64,000 bases of DNA from Nevskia sp. (GCA_021732745.1 JAKFUK010000001.1:1524567-1588566), one strand, 5' to 3'; positions 25,173 to 35,588 are shown, numbered from the stretch's first letter. The notes: generated from the letters alone by a model not told the origin. Numbers and translations are program-made.

Positions 25173-26195
25173 TCAGGAGAGCACGGGGGAAGGAGGACGA
25201 AGCTCGTGCAGCGGCCAGCGCGCCCGCGCCGGCAGACCGGCGCTGCGCTCGCCGGCCGACAGCCGCGCCCAGCCAGCGTAGGCGATCATCGCGGCGTTGT
25301 CGGTGCAGAACGCCGGACGCGGGAAATGCAGGCTGGCCCCGCGCGCCTCGGTCGCCGTTTTCAGGCGCGCGCGCAGGCGGCGATTGGCACCGACACCGCC
25401 CGCGACGATCAGGCTGCGCAAGCCGGTGGCATCGAGCGCGCGTTCGCACTTGATCGCCAGGGTGTCGGTCACCGCTTCCTCGAAAGCGCGGGCAAGATCG
25501 GCCTTGGCCTGATCGTCGAAATCGGGCTTCAACTGGTTCAGCACCGCCGTTTTCAGGCCGCTGAAGCTGAATTCCAGCCCCGGGCGATCAGTCATCGGCC
25601 GCGAAAAGCGGAATCGTCCAGGCTGGCCGCGTTCGGCGAGCTTCGCCAGTTCCGGACCACCGGGATACGGCAGACCGAGCGCTTTTGCGGTCTTGTCGAA
25701 GGCTTCACCGGCCGCGTCGTCGAGCGTTTCGCCGAGGATTTCGTAGCGCCCCACCCCGTCGACTCGCGCCAGCATCGTGTGGCCGCCGGAGACCAGCAGG
25801 GCCACGAACGGGAACGCCGGGCGCTCGTCTTCCAGCATCGGCGCCAGCAGATGGCCTTCGAGGTGATGGACCGGCAGCAGCGGCTTGTCGATCGCCGCCG
25901 CCAAGCCTGCGGCGAAGCTGCCACCGACCAGCAGCGCGCCGATCAAGCCAGGGCCTGCCGTGTAGGCGATGCCGTCGAGTTCGGCCGCCGTCATGCCTGC
26001 TTCGGCCAGCACCGCCGCCACCAGCGACTGAATGCGGCCAACGTGATCGCGTGCTGCAAGCTCAGGGACGACACCGCCGTATTCCGCGTGCATCGCCGCC
26101 TGGCTGTGCAGCACGTGCGCCAGCAGGCCGCGCTCGCCGTCGTAAATGGCGGCGGCGGTCTCGTCGCAGGAGGATTCGAGGCCCAGAACTTTCAT
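25173..26195 (-). CDS. tsaD: tRNA N6-threonylcarbamoyladenosine synthase subunit TsaD
   Basis: 340 residues. Makes the t6A base at position 37 of ANN-decoding tRNAs with TsaB, TsaC and TsaE. Family motifs: [36 protein letters not shown] with metal ligands, [28 protein letters not shown] and [12 protein letters not shown]. Divergent from rpsU as in many gammaproteobacteria. Confidence 0.97.
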   Translation of the reverse strand: MKVLGLESSCDETAAAIYDGERGLLAHVLHSQAAMHAEYGGVVPELAARDHVGRIQSLVAAVLAEAGMTAAELDGIAYTAGPGLIGALLVGGSFAAGLAAAIDKPLLPVHHLEGHLLAPMLEDERPAFPFVALLVSGGHTMLARVDGVGRYEILGETLDDAAGEAFDKTAKALGLPYPGGPELAKLAERGQPGRFRFSRPMTDRPGLEFSFSGLKTAVLNQLKPDFDDQAKADLARAFEEAVTDTLAIKCERALDATGLRSLIVAGGVGANRRLRARLKTATEARGASLHFPRPAFCTDNAAMIAYAGWARLSAGERSAGLPARARWPLHELRPPSPVLS

Positions 26196-26242
26196 TGGAC
26201 GCGGATTCTGCGCGAGTGCGCGGCGCTTTGCAGGCTGGCGCG

Positions 26243-26271
26243 TTGCTTTGCGGCGAGTGATTGACTAGACT
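26243..26271 (+). promoter_or_regulatory. rpsU: Sigma-70 type promoter before rpsU
   Basis: TTGCTT (26243-26248), 17-base spacer, TAGACT (26266-26271); the rpsU start is 62 bases downstream of the -10. Confidence 0.5.
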
Positions 26272-26333
26272 TTGCGCCCCTTCCGGACTGTCCATGTTCG
26301 GTCCGTGCCAAATCCGCTGTCGAGATTGAACTG

Positions 26334-26549
26334 ATGCCGAATGTCCGCGTTCGCGATAACGAGCCGTTTGAAGTTGCTCTCCGCCGTTTCAAGCGCACCT
26401 GCGAAAAGGCAGGCGTGCTGACCGACCTCCGCAAGAAGGAATTCTTCGAGAAGCCGAGCCAGGAGCGCAAGCGCAAGCGTGCCGCCGCCGTGAAGCGTCA
26501 GGCCAAGAAGGTTTCCCGCGAAACCTCGAAGCAGATTCGGTTGTACTGA
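26334..26549 (+). CDS. rpsU: 30S ribosomal protein S21
   Basis: 71 residues ([20 protein letters not shown] ... ETSKQIRLY), the gammaproteobacterial S21 type. First gene of the macromolecular-synthesis cluster rpsU-yqeY-dnaG-rpoD. Confidence 0.98.
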   Translation: MPNVRVRDNEPFEVALRRFKRTCEKAGVLTDLRKKEFFEKPSQERKRKRAAAVKRQAKKVSRETSKQIRLY

Positions 26550-26575
26550 CGAGAAGTTTGTCGTCCTGACAAGCA

Positions 26576-26595
26576 CCGCGCCATCCATGGCGCGG
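26576..26595. repeat. Short palindrome CCGCGCCATCCATGGCGCGG
   Basis: Near-perfect 20-base palindrome between rpsU and its terminator. A related palindrome CGCCATGGATGGCG is at 59006-59019, in opposite orientation and with similar flanks, so the two belong to one small repeat family. Confidence 0.6.
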
Positions 26596-26620
26596 GCTTC
26601 TCAAAAAAGCAGCTTCATTC

Positions 26621-26650
26621 AAATCGCGCCTCCCGGCGCGATTTGTGTTT
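26621..26650 (+). terminator. Terminator/attenuator between rpsU and yqeY
   Basis: Perfect 10-bp stem AAATCGCGCC (26621-26630) and GGCGCGATTT (26635-26644), TCCC loop, followed by GTGTTT. Its place matches the internal terminator that lets rpsU be expressed above dnaG in other gammaproteobacteria. Confidence 0.7.
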
Positions 26651-26681
26651 GTCCCGCGTTCAAAATTCCCCAGGTGCCCCG

Positions 26682-27128
26682 ATGACCGATCTCAAGACCC
26701 GCATCACCGAAGACGTGAAGCTGGCGATGAAGGCCGGTGAAAAGGCGCGTCTTGGCGTGCTGCGCATGCTGACGGCGGAACTCAAGAACCGCGAAGTCGT
26801 GCTGTCGCAGGAACTGACCGACGCCGTGGTCATCGACGCGCTGGAAAAGATGCTCAAGCAGCGCCGTGATTCGGAATCGCAGTTCCGCGCCGGCAATCGC
26901 CTTGATCTCGCCGAGATCGAAGCCGCCGAAATCGTCGTGCTCAGCCATTACCTGCCGCAGGCGCTGACCGAAGCCGAGCTGGAAGCGCTGATCGTCCAGG
27001 GCATCGCCGAAACCGGTGCCGTCGGCATGAAGGAAATGGGCAAGGTGATGACCTGGCTGAAACCGCAGGTTGCCGGCCGTACCGACATGGGCAAGCTGTC
27101 GGGGCTGATCAAGGCCCGTCTCGGCTGA
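26682..27128 (+). CDS. yqeY: GatB/YqeY domain protein
   Basis: 148 residues; MTDLKTRITEDVKLAMKAGE start, middle EAAEIVVLSHYLPQALTEAE and end GKLSGLIKARLG as in YqeY. The domain resembles the tRNA-binding tail of amidotransferase subunit GatB; cellular role not settled. Lies between rpsU and dnaG, 27 bases before dnaG. Confidence 0.93.
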   Translation: MTDLKTRITEDVKLAMKAGEKARLGVLRMLTAELKNREVVLSQELTDAVVIDALEKMLKQRRDSESQFRAGNRLDLAEIEAAEIVVLSHYLPQALTEAELEALIVQGIAETGAVGMKEMGKVMTWLKPQVAGRTDMGKLSGLIKARLG

Positions 27129-27154
27129 AGCGAGCTGCGGGCTAGACTCCGCCT

Positions 27155-28921
27155 ATGGCCGGCGGACGAATTCCTGACTCGTTCATACAAGACCTGCTGT
27201 CGCGGATCGACATCGTCGAGGTCGTTGGCAGCCGGGTCGAACTGAAGCGCGCGGGCCGCGAATACAAGGGCCTGTCGCCGTTCACCAACGAGAAATCACC
27301 ATCGTTCTTCGTCAATCCGGCGAAGCAGATGTTCTTCGACTTCTCGTCCGGCAAGAACGGCACCGCGATCACTTTCCTGATGGAAAACGATCGCCTGAGC
27401 TTCGTCGAGGCGGTCGAGGAACTGGCCAAGCGCGCTGGCGTGGAAGTACCACGCGAAGGCGGCAACGAAGTGTCCCGCCTGGTGCTCGATGGCCCGCTCG
27501 ATGCGCTGGCGGTTGCCGAAAAGTTCTATCGCAGCCAGCTGAAAACGCATGCGCCTGCGATCGACTACCTCAAGAAGCGTGGCCTCGATGGCGAAACCGC
27601 CAAAATATTCAACGTCGGTTTCGCCCCGGAATCCTGGGATGCGCTGACCCGGCTGTTCCCGGAAGCCGACGGCCAGCGCCAGCACGCGCTCGATGCCGGC
27701 CTGCTGATCGAGCGCGACGGTGGCGGCGGCGCCTATGACCGCTTCCGCAACCGGGTGATGTTCCCGATCCGCGATACCCGCGGCCGCACCATCGGTTTCG
27801 GCGGCCGCACGCTTGCCAACGATCCGGCCAAGTACCTGAATTCGCCGGAAACCCCGCTCTTTCACAAGGGCCGCAACCTGTTCGGCCTGTTCGAGGCCAA
27901 GCAGTCGACCAAGACCGAACTGCCGTATCTGCTGGTCGTCGAGGGCTATATGGACGTGGTGATGCTGGCCCAGCACGGCATCCGCAATGCGGTCGCCACG
28001 CTCGGCACGGCGACCACGCGCGAACATCTGATCCTGCTGTTCAAGTCGACCCGCCGCGCCGTGTTCTGCTTCGACGGCGACCGCGCCGGCCGCTCGGCGG
28101 CGTGGCGGGCGCTGGAACAGGCGCTGCCGGAAGTGTTCGACGATCGCGAATGCCGCTTCATGTTCCTGCCCGACGGCCATGACCCGGATTCGCTGGTCCA
28201 GGAGATCGGCGAAGCGGCGTTCCGGGCGCTGATCGACAAGGCACAGCCGCTGTCGGATTTCCTGCTCGACGAACTGCTGAAGCAGGTCAATCTGGCGACC
28301 CGCGAAGGCCGCGCGCGGCTGCCGGGGCTGGCGCGGCCGCATCTTGAAAAGCTTCGCGATGGCGGGCTGCGGACCCTGATTGTCGAAGAAATAGCGCGTC
28401 TTACCCGACTCGGGCGTAGCGATATCGAGACAGAACTCGCGGCAAAACCCAAACCAGTATCTGCCACGATTCCCGGCAACGAGCGTCCGCGAACTGAAAC
28501 TCCGGGGTCGCGCCCGGTAAAACGTGCGCTTCAGCTATTACTCGAACAACCGGGTATGGCATTGGAAGTAAAGCATCTGCGACAACTCGAGCTTTTGAAG
28601 CAGCCCGGGATTGAAGTGCTTGTCGAAGCAATCGAGTTTTTCGCGGAAGCGCCTGAAGCTTCTGCTGCGCAGCTCATTGAGGCTTGGCGCGGGACTGCGA
28701 AAGGTTCGGCCGTAGAACGCGTAGGCAGGCAGCCAATCGATCTCGACGAAATCGGCATAAAGGCGGAATTTCGTGATTCGATCGCCCTGCTCAGTCGGCG
28801 CGCTCTGCGCGAACGCGCGCAGGTGCTGTTTGATCTGGCAAGCAATCGCGCGCTGAGTCCCGCCGAGAACCGGGAAATGGAGGACATCGTTTGGCAACTG
28901 GCCGGCGGAGATCTGAGCTAG
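27155..28921 (+). CDS. dnaG: DNA primase with zinc-ligand-less N-terminal domain
   Basis: 588 residues. Synthesises RNA primers at the replication fork. N-terminal CHC2-type domain is recognisable (KGLSPFTNEKSPSFFVNPAK, then MFFDFSSGKNGTAITFLM) but all four zinc ligands are replaced: S41, T44, D62 and S65 where E. coli has C40, H43, C61, C64. The RNA-polymerase core is normal: YDRFRNRVMFPIRDTRGRTI, NSPETPLFHKGRNLFGL, TOPRIM motifs VVEGYMDVVML (Glu about 263) and FDGDRAG (about 307-309). The helicase-binding C-terminal part (from about 28400) has clearly lower GC, about 55%. Ribosome site and start at 27155 fit yqeY spacing. Confidence 0.95.
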   Translation: MAGGRIPDSFIQDLLSRIDIVEVVGSRVELKRAGREYKGLSPFTNEKSPSFFVNPAKQMFFDFSSGKNGTAITFLMENDRLSFVEAVEELAKRAGVEVPREGGNEVSRLVLDGPLDALAVAEKFYRSQLKTHAPAIDYLKKRGLDGETAKIFNVGFAPESWDALTRLFPEADGQRQHALDAGLLIERDGGGGAYDRFRNRVMFPIRDTRGRTIGFGGRTLANDPAKYLNSPETPLFHKGRNLFGLFEAKQSTKTELPYLLVVEGYMDVVMLAQHGIRNAVATLGTATTREHLILLFKSTRRAVFCFDGDRAGRSAAWRALEQALPEVFDDRECRFMFLPDGHDPDSLVQEIGEAAFRALIDKAQPLSDFLLDELLKQVNLATREGRARLPGLARPHLEKLRDGGLRTLIVEEIARLTRLGRSDIETELAAKPKPVSATIPGNERPRTETPGSRPVKRALQLLLEQPGMALEVKHLRQLELLKQPGIEVLVEAIEFFAEAPEASAAQLIEAWRGTAKGSAVERVGRQPIDLDEIGIKAEFRDSIALLSRRALRERAQVLFDLASNRALSPAENREMEDIVWQLAGGDLS

Positions 28922-28964
28922 TTTCTTGATCGGAAAAGAGTTTCAGCGCATCAAGGCCGCTTGT

Positions 28965-29079
28965 CTCCCCTCTCCCTCCGGGAGAGGGGCCGGGGGTGAG
29001 GGACTTTCCTATTGAGTAAGTTCTCAACTTGAAAAGCCCTCATCCCAACCCTTCTCCCGGGGGGAGAAGGGCTTTGTCT
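28965..29079. repeat. Composite palindromic repeat, CTCCCTCCGGGAG family
   Basis: Two imperfect hairpins in tandem: CTCCCCTCTCCCTCCGGGAG with GGGGCCGGGGGTGAGGG, then CCTCATCCCAACCCTTCTCC with GGGGGGAGAAGGGC. This pair of motifs is common as an intergenic repeat in many Proteobacteria. It fills the gap after dnaG; no gene was seen between 28922 and 29134. Confidence 0.8.
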
Positions 29080-29134
29080 CGATTCGTCGAGTTTCGTTGC
29101 CAATCAGGACCCGTGTTTAGAGCTGATGCAACGC

Positions 29135-29575
29135 TCAGCCTGAAGGCTCGCTACGCACATCGACATCCGACAGCGCCCATCCGCTGCTCAAGCGTCGGAA
29201 CTTGAGCCGCCAGCGCTGCTCGCCGCCGGCATAGACGGCGCGGTACTCGCGATTCATGCAGTTGGAAAAGATCGTCGCTTCGATCGGCATCAGACGAACG
29301 CGGCCTTCGGGCGCACCCAATGATGCAATAACTGGTGCCAGCGACTGGCGCTGCGCGTCGAACGTGGCGGGCAGCGCCGGATCGCGCGGATTGCCGATCG
29401 AGGCAGCCGTCGTGAAGGCAGTGTCGAGCTGCCCGGCAGCGGCGGCTTCGACGATCGCTAGCCCCATCGCGGTCATGGCCGCTTCGTCACGCGGTGCGGC
29501 GGAGGCCAGGCCAGTCGCCAGCAACAAGGCGATAGCGACCAGCGGGTACGAACGGTTGGCAGCAGTTGCGGTCAT
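29135..29575 (-). CDS. Exported protein of unknown function
   Basis: 146 residues with signal peptide (about 1-27, ending GLASA). Two Cys-poor halves; the end (QRWRLKFRRLSSGWALSDVD) looks like a small beta-rich domain seen in periplasmic DUF proteins. It is inserted on the opposite strand between dnaG and rpoD. Confidence 0.65.
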   Translation of the reverse strand: MTATAANRSYPLVAIALLLATGLASAAPRDEAAMTAMGLAIVEAAAAGQLDTAFTTAASIGNPRDPALPATFDAQRQSLAPVIASLGAPEGRVRLMPIEATIFSNCMNREYRAVYAGGEQRWRLKFRRLSSGWALSDVDVRSEPSG

Positions 29576-29763
29576 TGTCGGGCACCTCGTCGAGCGGACT
29601 TGAACAATTTACGCATTCGTCACCGCGTCGGATGCGCGGTCTTGCAGACCGCCGCACTGCCCCCACCTAACGCGCACGGACTGGTCGAGATATCGCCAAT
29701 TCCGGTAAACTGCGCAGTTCTTGACCGGCGTCACGCGCCCCGGTTTCACACAAGAGTATTCAG

Positions 29764-31611
<1,848 letters not shown>

Positions 31612-31626
31612 GGCGCATCGCGGTCG

Positions 31627-31653
31627 AAAAACCCCGCTTCGAGCGGGGTTTTT
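31627..31653 (+). terminator. rpoD: Intrinsic terminator after rpoD
   Basis: Perfect stem AAAAACCCCGCT (31627-31638) and AGCGGGGTTTTT (31642-31653) with TCG loop, 16 bases after the stop. Confidence 0.95.
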
Positions 31654-31709
31654 CTTGCCTGTGATCCGGAATCCGGGCAGTTCATCACTTTGAAATTGTG
31701 ATGAAGTGG

Positions 31710-31803
31710 TTTCGCACGAAGTACACAAAGGCCACCAAGAAAGATGTCGATCCGATGGTGTTGGCTTGATTTTCTTCGTGTTCTTTGTGTACTTCGTGCG
31801 AAA
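31710..31803. repeat. Long inverted repeat, TTTCGCACGAAG family (copy 1)
   Basis: Arms of about 33 bases: TTTCGCACGAAGTACACAAA at the left and TTTGTGTACTTCGTGCGAAA at the right, inner part imperfect. The inner arms of the repeat at 54203-54300 belong to the same family. The 301 bases between rpoD and the cytochrome gene hold only terminators and this repeat. Confidence 0.9.
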
Positions 31804-31857
31804 TATCACGACCACATTTCAGACGACGTCACGACCCGGAATCGGCAGCGGCAAACC

Positions 31858-31893
31858 ATAAAAAACCGGCCCGTCGCATGGCGAGGGGCCGGT
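31858..31893 (-). terminator. Intrinsic terminator of the cytochrome c operon
   Basis: On the minus strand ACCGGCCCC, an 11-base loop, then GGGCCGGTTTTTTA. It starts about 20 bases after the stop. Confidence 0.85.
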
Positions 31894-31912
31894 CGGGTCA
31901 GCGCAAGTTGCC

Positions 31913-32302
31913 TTACTTGGCGGCGTGGCCTTCCGGGCTGACCGTGTACAGCACCGGCTTCTGGCTCGAATACCAGACCGCCAGCGCCTTGATGTCGGCA
32001 TCGCTCAGGCCAGCGGCCTGACCGGCCATCACGGCGTTCTTGCGGGCACCGCTCTTGTAGCCCTTCAAGGCCACTTCGATGTAGCTGCGGTGCTGGCCGG
32101 CCAGATTCGGGAACAGCGGCGTGGCGCTGACGCCGGTTTCGCCGTGGCAGGCGGCACAGACCGCGACCTGGGCCGGCTTGCCGCCGGCAGCAGCCGGCGC
32201 GGTGGCAGCTTCCTCGTTCGCCGTGGCAGCGAAAACGAAGCCGAAGGAGACCGCAAGCGACGACAGCAGCGGGGAGAGGCGGAACTTCATCGGCGTGCTC
32301 AC
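31913..32302 (-). CDS. Class I cytochrome c, periplasmic
   Basis: 129 residues (or 125 from the second Met). Signal peptide ending ATA|NEE. One haem site, VAVCAACHGETG, and a likely Met ligand in AVMAGQAAGLSDADI. Small c4/c5-like electron carrier. Start overlaps the stop of the upstream cytochrome (ATGA). Confidence 0.9.
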   Translation of the reverse strand: MSTPMKFRLSPLLSSLAVSFGFVFAATANEEAATAPAAAGGKPAQVAVCAACHGETGVSATPLFPNLAGQHRSYIEVALKGYKSGARKNAVMAGQAAGLSDADIKALAVWYSSQKPVLYTVSPEGHAAK

Positions 32303-32625
32303 TTCTTCTCCGGGGCCTTGGTCAGATAGGCAGCGATGTCGGCCATGTCCTGATCGCTCAGATTGGCGGCCTGCGCATGCATGGTGGCGTGCGGACGCTC
32401 CTTGGACTTGTAAGCTTTCAGGGCAGCGACGATGTATTCCGGATGCTGGCCGCCGAGCTTCGGGACGTGGTAGCTCGGATAGACATTCGTGTAGTTCACG
32501 ATGCCGTGGCAGCCGTAGCAGGTGTAGGCCTTGATCTTTCCGGCCGCCGCGTCGCCTTCAGCGCTCGCAGTGCCGCAGGTCAGGGCGGCGGTGAGGGCAA
32601 TCAGGCCCCATCGCACTGAATTCAT
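32299..32625 (-). CDS. Class I cytochrome c, periplasmic
   Basis: 108 residues from ATG 32625, with AGGAG 9 bases upstream. Signal peptide MNSVRWGLIALTAALTCGTASA. Haem site YTCYGCHG; Met ligand probably in HATMHAQAANLSDQDM. Related to the downstream cytochrome (shared KAYKS and the LSD/QD segment). The pair likely passes electrons to a terminal oxidase or a dehydrogenase not in the window. Confidence 0.9.
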   Translation of the reverse strand: MNSVRWGLIALTAALTCGTASAEGDAAAGKIKAYTCYGCHGIVNYTNVYPSYHVPKLGGQHPEYIVAALKAYKSKERPHATMHAQAANLSDQDMADIAAYLTKAPEKK

Positions 32626-32834
32626 CAGGGTGTCTCCTAGGATCGTGGCGGTGCGCGAAGGCAGCCGCGCAGCGGGCGGTATGGTCGGCGAATCTGCCGC
32701 TTGCGTCAATCGAATGAGCGCTGTTTGCAGGGTTTTCGCCGCTGTTGACGACGCTTTGGCAGCGGCTGCCGGCAACCGGACTTCAGTTATGATTCCGCCG
32801 CTGCCATCCCTCGTTCGACCCCACCGGTGCCGCC

Positions 32835-33227
32835 GTGCAAATCCCCGTGACTGCTGCCTGCGCCGCCCTCTGCGGCCTGCTGATCCTGGTGCTGGCGATC
32901 CGGGTATCGCGGCTGCGGTTGCGGCTCCGGGTGTCGATCGGCGACGGCGGCAATGCCGAACTGGGCCGGGCGATCCGGGTGCATGCGAATACGGTCGAAT
33001 TCGTGCCGATCTTCGTGCTGCTGGCGCTGTGCTACGAACTCTACGCGGGCGCCAACATTGCGCTGATCGGGCTGGTCGGCCTGTTCCTGCTGGGGCGTCT
33101 CGCCTTTGCCGTCGGTTTCAGTCTGGCTCCCGTGCATCCCCTGCGCCGGCTTGGTGCTGCACTGTCGTATCTGACCCTGCTGCTGATGTCCGTGCTGCTG
33201 CTCGCAGCCGTCGTGACCGCGATCTGA
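32835..33227 (+). CDS. MAPEG-family membrane protein
   Basis: 130 residues starting with GTG at 32835. Four hydrophobic helices; the pattern GDGGNAELGRAIRVHANTVE is typical of bacterial MAPEG proteins (YecN type). Possible glutathione-linked role; not proven. Followed after 5 bases by ppx. Confidence 0.85.
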   Translation: MQIPVTAACAALCGLLILVLAIRVSRLRLRLRVSIGDGGNAELGRAIRVHANTVEFVPIFVLLALCYELYAGANIALIGLVGLFLLGRLAFAVGFSLAPVHPLRRLGAALSYLTLLLMSVLLLAAVVTAI

Positions 33228-33232
33228 ACGAC

Positions 33233-34753
33233 GTGCCGGGCGCGCGCAAGACGGCCGCAGGAAAGACAGCGGCCGGCGATGTCGCGGCTGTCGACCTGGG
33301 CTCCAACTCCTTCCACATGCTGGTGGCCCGCGAAAGCGACGGCCAGTTGCAGATCGTCGACCGCCTGCGCGATGCCGTGCGCCTTGCCGCCGGCCTCGAC
33401 GCTGATCGCCGCCTCAGTGCCGATGCCGAAAGCCGTGCCCTGGCCTGCCTGAAGCGCTTCGGCCAGCGCCTGCGCGGCATTCCCGAAGCGCGGGTGCGCG
33501 TGGTCGGCACCAACACCATGCGCCGGCTCGCCGACGGCGGCGTGTTCATGCGCGCCGCCGAGAAAGCCCTCGGTCATGAGATCGAAGTGATCTCGGGCGT
33601 GGAAGAAGCGCGTCTGGTCTACAACGGCGTCACCCACGGGCTCGGCAAGGCCGATCCGCGCCGCCTGGTGGTCGACATCGGCGGCGGTTCCACCGAACTG
33701 ATCATCGGCCGCGGTGCCGACCCGAAGCTGATGGAATCGACCGCGCTCGGCTGCGTCACCCACACCCAGCGCTTCTTCGCCGACGGCGCGATCACCCGCG
33801 AGCGCATGCAGGAAGCGCGGCTCGCTGCGCGGGTGGAACTGGAATTCGTCGAACGCCAGTACCGCGACGCCGGCTGGGATGTCGCGATCGGTGCGAGCGG
33901 CACGGTCCGGGGCGTCTGGCGCGTGGCCCGGGGCCAGGGCTGGGTGACCGAGCGCATCACCCGCGAGGCGGTCGATCGCTGCGTGGAATTGACCATCCGC
34001 GCCGGCCATGCATCGAAGATTGACTTCCCCGGCCTGCGTGAAGATCGTCTGCCGGTATTTGCCGGCGGGCTGGCGGTGCTGGCCGGCGTCTTCGACAGCC
34101 TCGGCATCGAAGCGATGGAAACCTCGGAGCACGCGCTGCGCGAAGGCCTGATCTACGACCTGCTCGGACGCCTCGCCGACAACGACGTGCGCAGCCGCTC
34201 GGTCGACGGCATGGCCACGCGCTACGGCGTTGATCGCGAGCACGCGAAGGAAGTGGAGCGCAGCGCCCTCAAGCTGCTGGAACAGGTCGGCGATGCCTGG
34301 CCGCTGGAACGCCCGGTGGCCAGCCGGCTGCTGCGCTGGGCGGCGCTGCTGCACGAGATCGGCCTGGTGATCGCCCACGAAGGCAGCCATCGCCACGGCG
34401 AATACATGCTGCGCCACGCGGAGATGTTCGGCTTTTCGCAGACCGATCAACGCCTGGTCGCCGCCCTGGTGCGCTTGCAGCGCGGCAAGTTCGCCGCCAG
34501 CGCCCTCGACGATCTGCCCGAAGCCTGGCAACTGACTATCCGCCGCCTGGCGCTCCTGTTCCGGCTGGCGATCGTGCTGCACCGCTCGCGGGCCCCGAAC
34601 ATGCGGATTCCGTTCGCTTTGAGTGTGGTCGGCAAGCAGTTGAAGCTGAGCTTCAAGAGCGGCTGGCTCGACCAGCACCCGCTGACCCGCGAAGATCTGG
34701 AACTGGAAGCCGGCTACGTTGCGGCGGCGGGCTTCAAGCTGCGCTTCAGTTAG
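33233..34753 (+). CDS. ppx: Exopolyphosphatase (Ppx/GppA family)
   Basis: 506 residues from a GTG at 33233, five bases after the MAPEG gene. Releases phosphate from the end of polyphosphate chains, or acts on pppGpp. ASKHA phosphate-binding loops VAAVDLGSNSFHMLVARE and VVDIGGGSTELIIG; catalytic Glu likely in GVEEARLVYNG. The HD-like C-terminal region (LLHEIGLVIAHEGSHRHGEY) is full length. Ends 8 bases into the convergent regulator gene. Confidence 0.93.
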   Translation: MPGARKTAAGKTAAGDVAAVDLGSNSFHMLVARESDGQLQIVDRLRDAVRLAAGLDADRRLSADAESRALACLKRFGQRLRGIPEARVRVVGTNTMRRLADGGVFMRAAEKALGHEIEVISGVEEARLVYNGVTHGLGKADPRRLVVDIGGGSTELIIGRGADPKLMESTALGCVTHTQRFFADGAITRERMQEARLAARVELEFVERQYRDAGWDVAIGASGTVRGVWRVARGQGWVTERITREAVDRCVELTIRAGHASKIDFPGLREDRLPVFAGGLAVLAGVFDSLGIEAMETSEHALREGLIYDLLGRLADNDVRSRSVDGMATRYGVDREHAKEVERSALKLLEQVGDAWPLERPVASRLLRWAALLHEIGLVIAHEGSHRHGEYMLRHAEMFGFSQTDQRLVAALVRLQRGKFAASALDDLPEAWQLTIRRLALLFRLAIVLHRSRAPNMRIPFALSVVGKQLKLSFKSGWLDQHPLTREDLELEAGYVAAAGFKLRFS

Positions 34754-35429
34754 CCTCGTCGCGCCAAAGCTGCGCGCCCAGGAAGATCAGCCGCACCTGG
34801 TGAACGTGGTTGTCCTCCTGCAGCTTGGCCAGCGCCTGATCGCCCGGCGGCAAGTCGAGGATGTCGGTGGCGGCATGGAGCATGGTGTTCACCACCAGCT
34901 CGCAGACCATGCGCAGCGATTCCGGCGACAGCTTCGGGAAGATCGCCAGATGGCGCAGGTCGGAGGTCATCTCGTCGATGAACTGGTCGACCTCGTTGCG
35001 GATGGCGCTGCGGATCACCGGCGAACCGCCGCTGCGCTCGCCGGCCACGAACAGGAAATGCAGGCGGTTGCTCAGCACGAAGGCCTTGTAGACCTGCACC
35101 GAGCGGCGAATCATGTCCTTGACCGGCGCACCGGCGCGGCGCGCCTCGCGCAGCATGCGCCGCAGGGTCAGGCCGCTTTCCTCGACCAGCACCAGCCCCA
35201 GCTCGTTGGTGTCCTTGAAGTGGCGATAGAACGAGGTCGGCACCACACCGGCAACGCGGGTGATTTCCCGCAGGCCCAAGCTGTTGAAGCTGCGGCCCTC
35301 GTTCATCAATTGCAGCGCGGCGTCGATCAGCGCGTCGCGGGTGCGCTGCTTGCGCTGACCGCGTGGCAGCAGCTCGTCTTCGTCTGCGCCGACGGGCGAT
35401 TCGGGGGCAGAGCGGCTGCGTGCAGTCAT
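34746..35429 (-). CDS. desT: TetR-family repressor of unsaturated fatty acid genes (FabR/DesT type)
   Basis: 227 residues from ATG 35429. HTH at about 40-70 with the family marker GVVPTSFYRHFKDTNELGL, then VEESGLTLRRMLREAR and ERSGGSPVIRSAIRNE as in FabR/DesT. These regulators sense acyl-CoA unsaturation and repress desaturase genes; here the divergent genes are a desaturase and its reductase, as in Pseudomonas desT/desCB. Symbol by this homology and synteny. Confidence 0.88.
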   Translation of the reverse strand: MTARSRSAPESPVGADEDELLPRGQRKQRTRDALIDAALQLMNEGRSFNSLGLREITRVAGVVPTSFYRHFKDTNELGLVLVEESGLTLRRMLREARRAGAPVKDMIRRSVQVYKAFVLSNRLHFLFVAGERSGGSPVIRSAIRNEVDQFIDEMTSDLRHLAIFPKLSPESLRMVCELVVNTMLHAATDILDLPPGDQALAKLQEDNHVHQVRLIFLGAQLWRDEAN

Positions 35430-35500
35430 GTCGGTTCCTGATTCATCGGACGCGATGTTAGCTCGAAACCTCAGGAAAAACCGATACCTGGCGTGTTTCT

Positions 35501-35561
35501 GTGAACAGTAAAGATTTTTCAGTGAACAGTTGTTGACAATCGAATTCTCTTCAGTGAACAT
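35501..35561. promoter_or_regulatory. Probable DesT operator and desC promoter region
   Basis: Three copies of TGAACA (35502, 35523 and 35555). The middle one forms the near-palindrome AGTGAACAGTTGTTGACA (35521-35538), which overlaps a TTGACA -35 hexamer (35533-35538). Copies on both sides suggest control of both divergent genes. The -10 is not clear. Confidence 0.55.
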
Positions 35562-35588
35562 ACGTCCACCAACTGAGGAGCCATCGTC

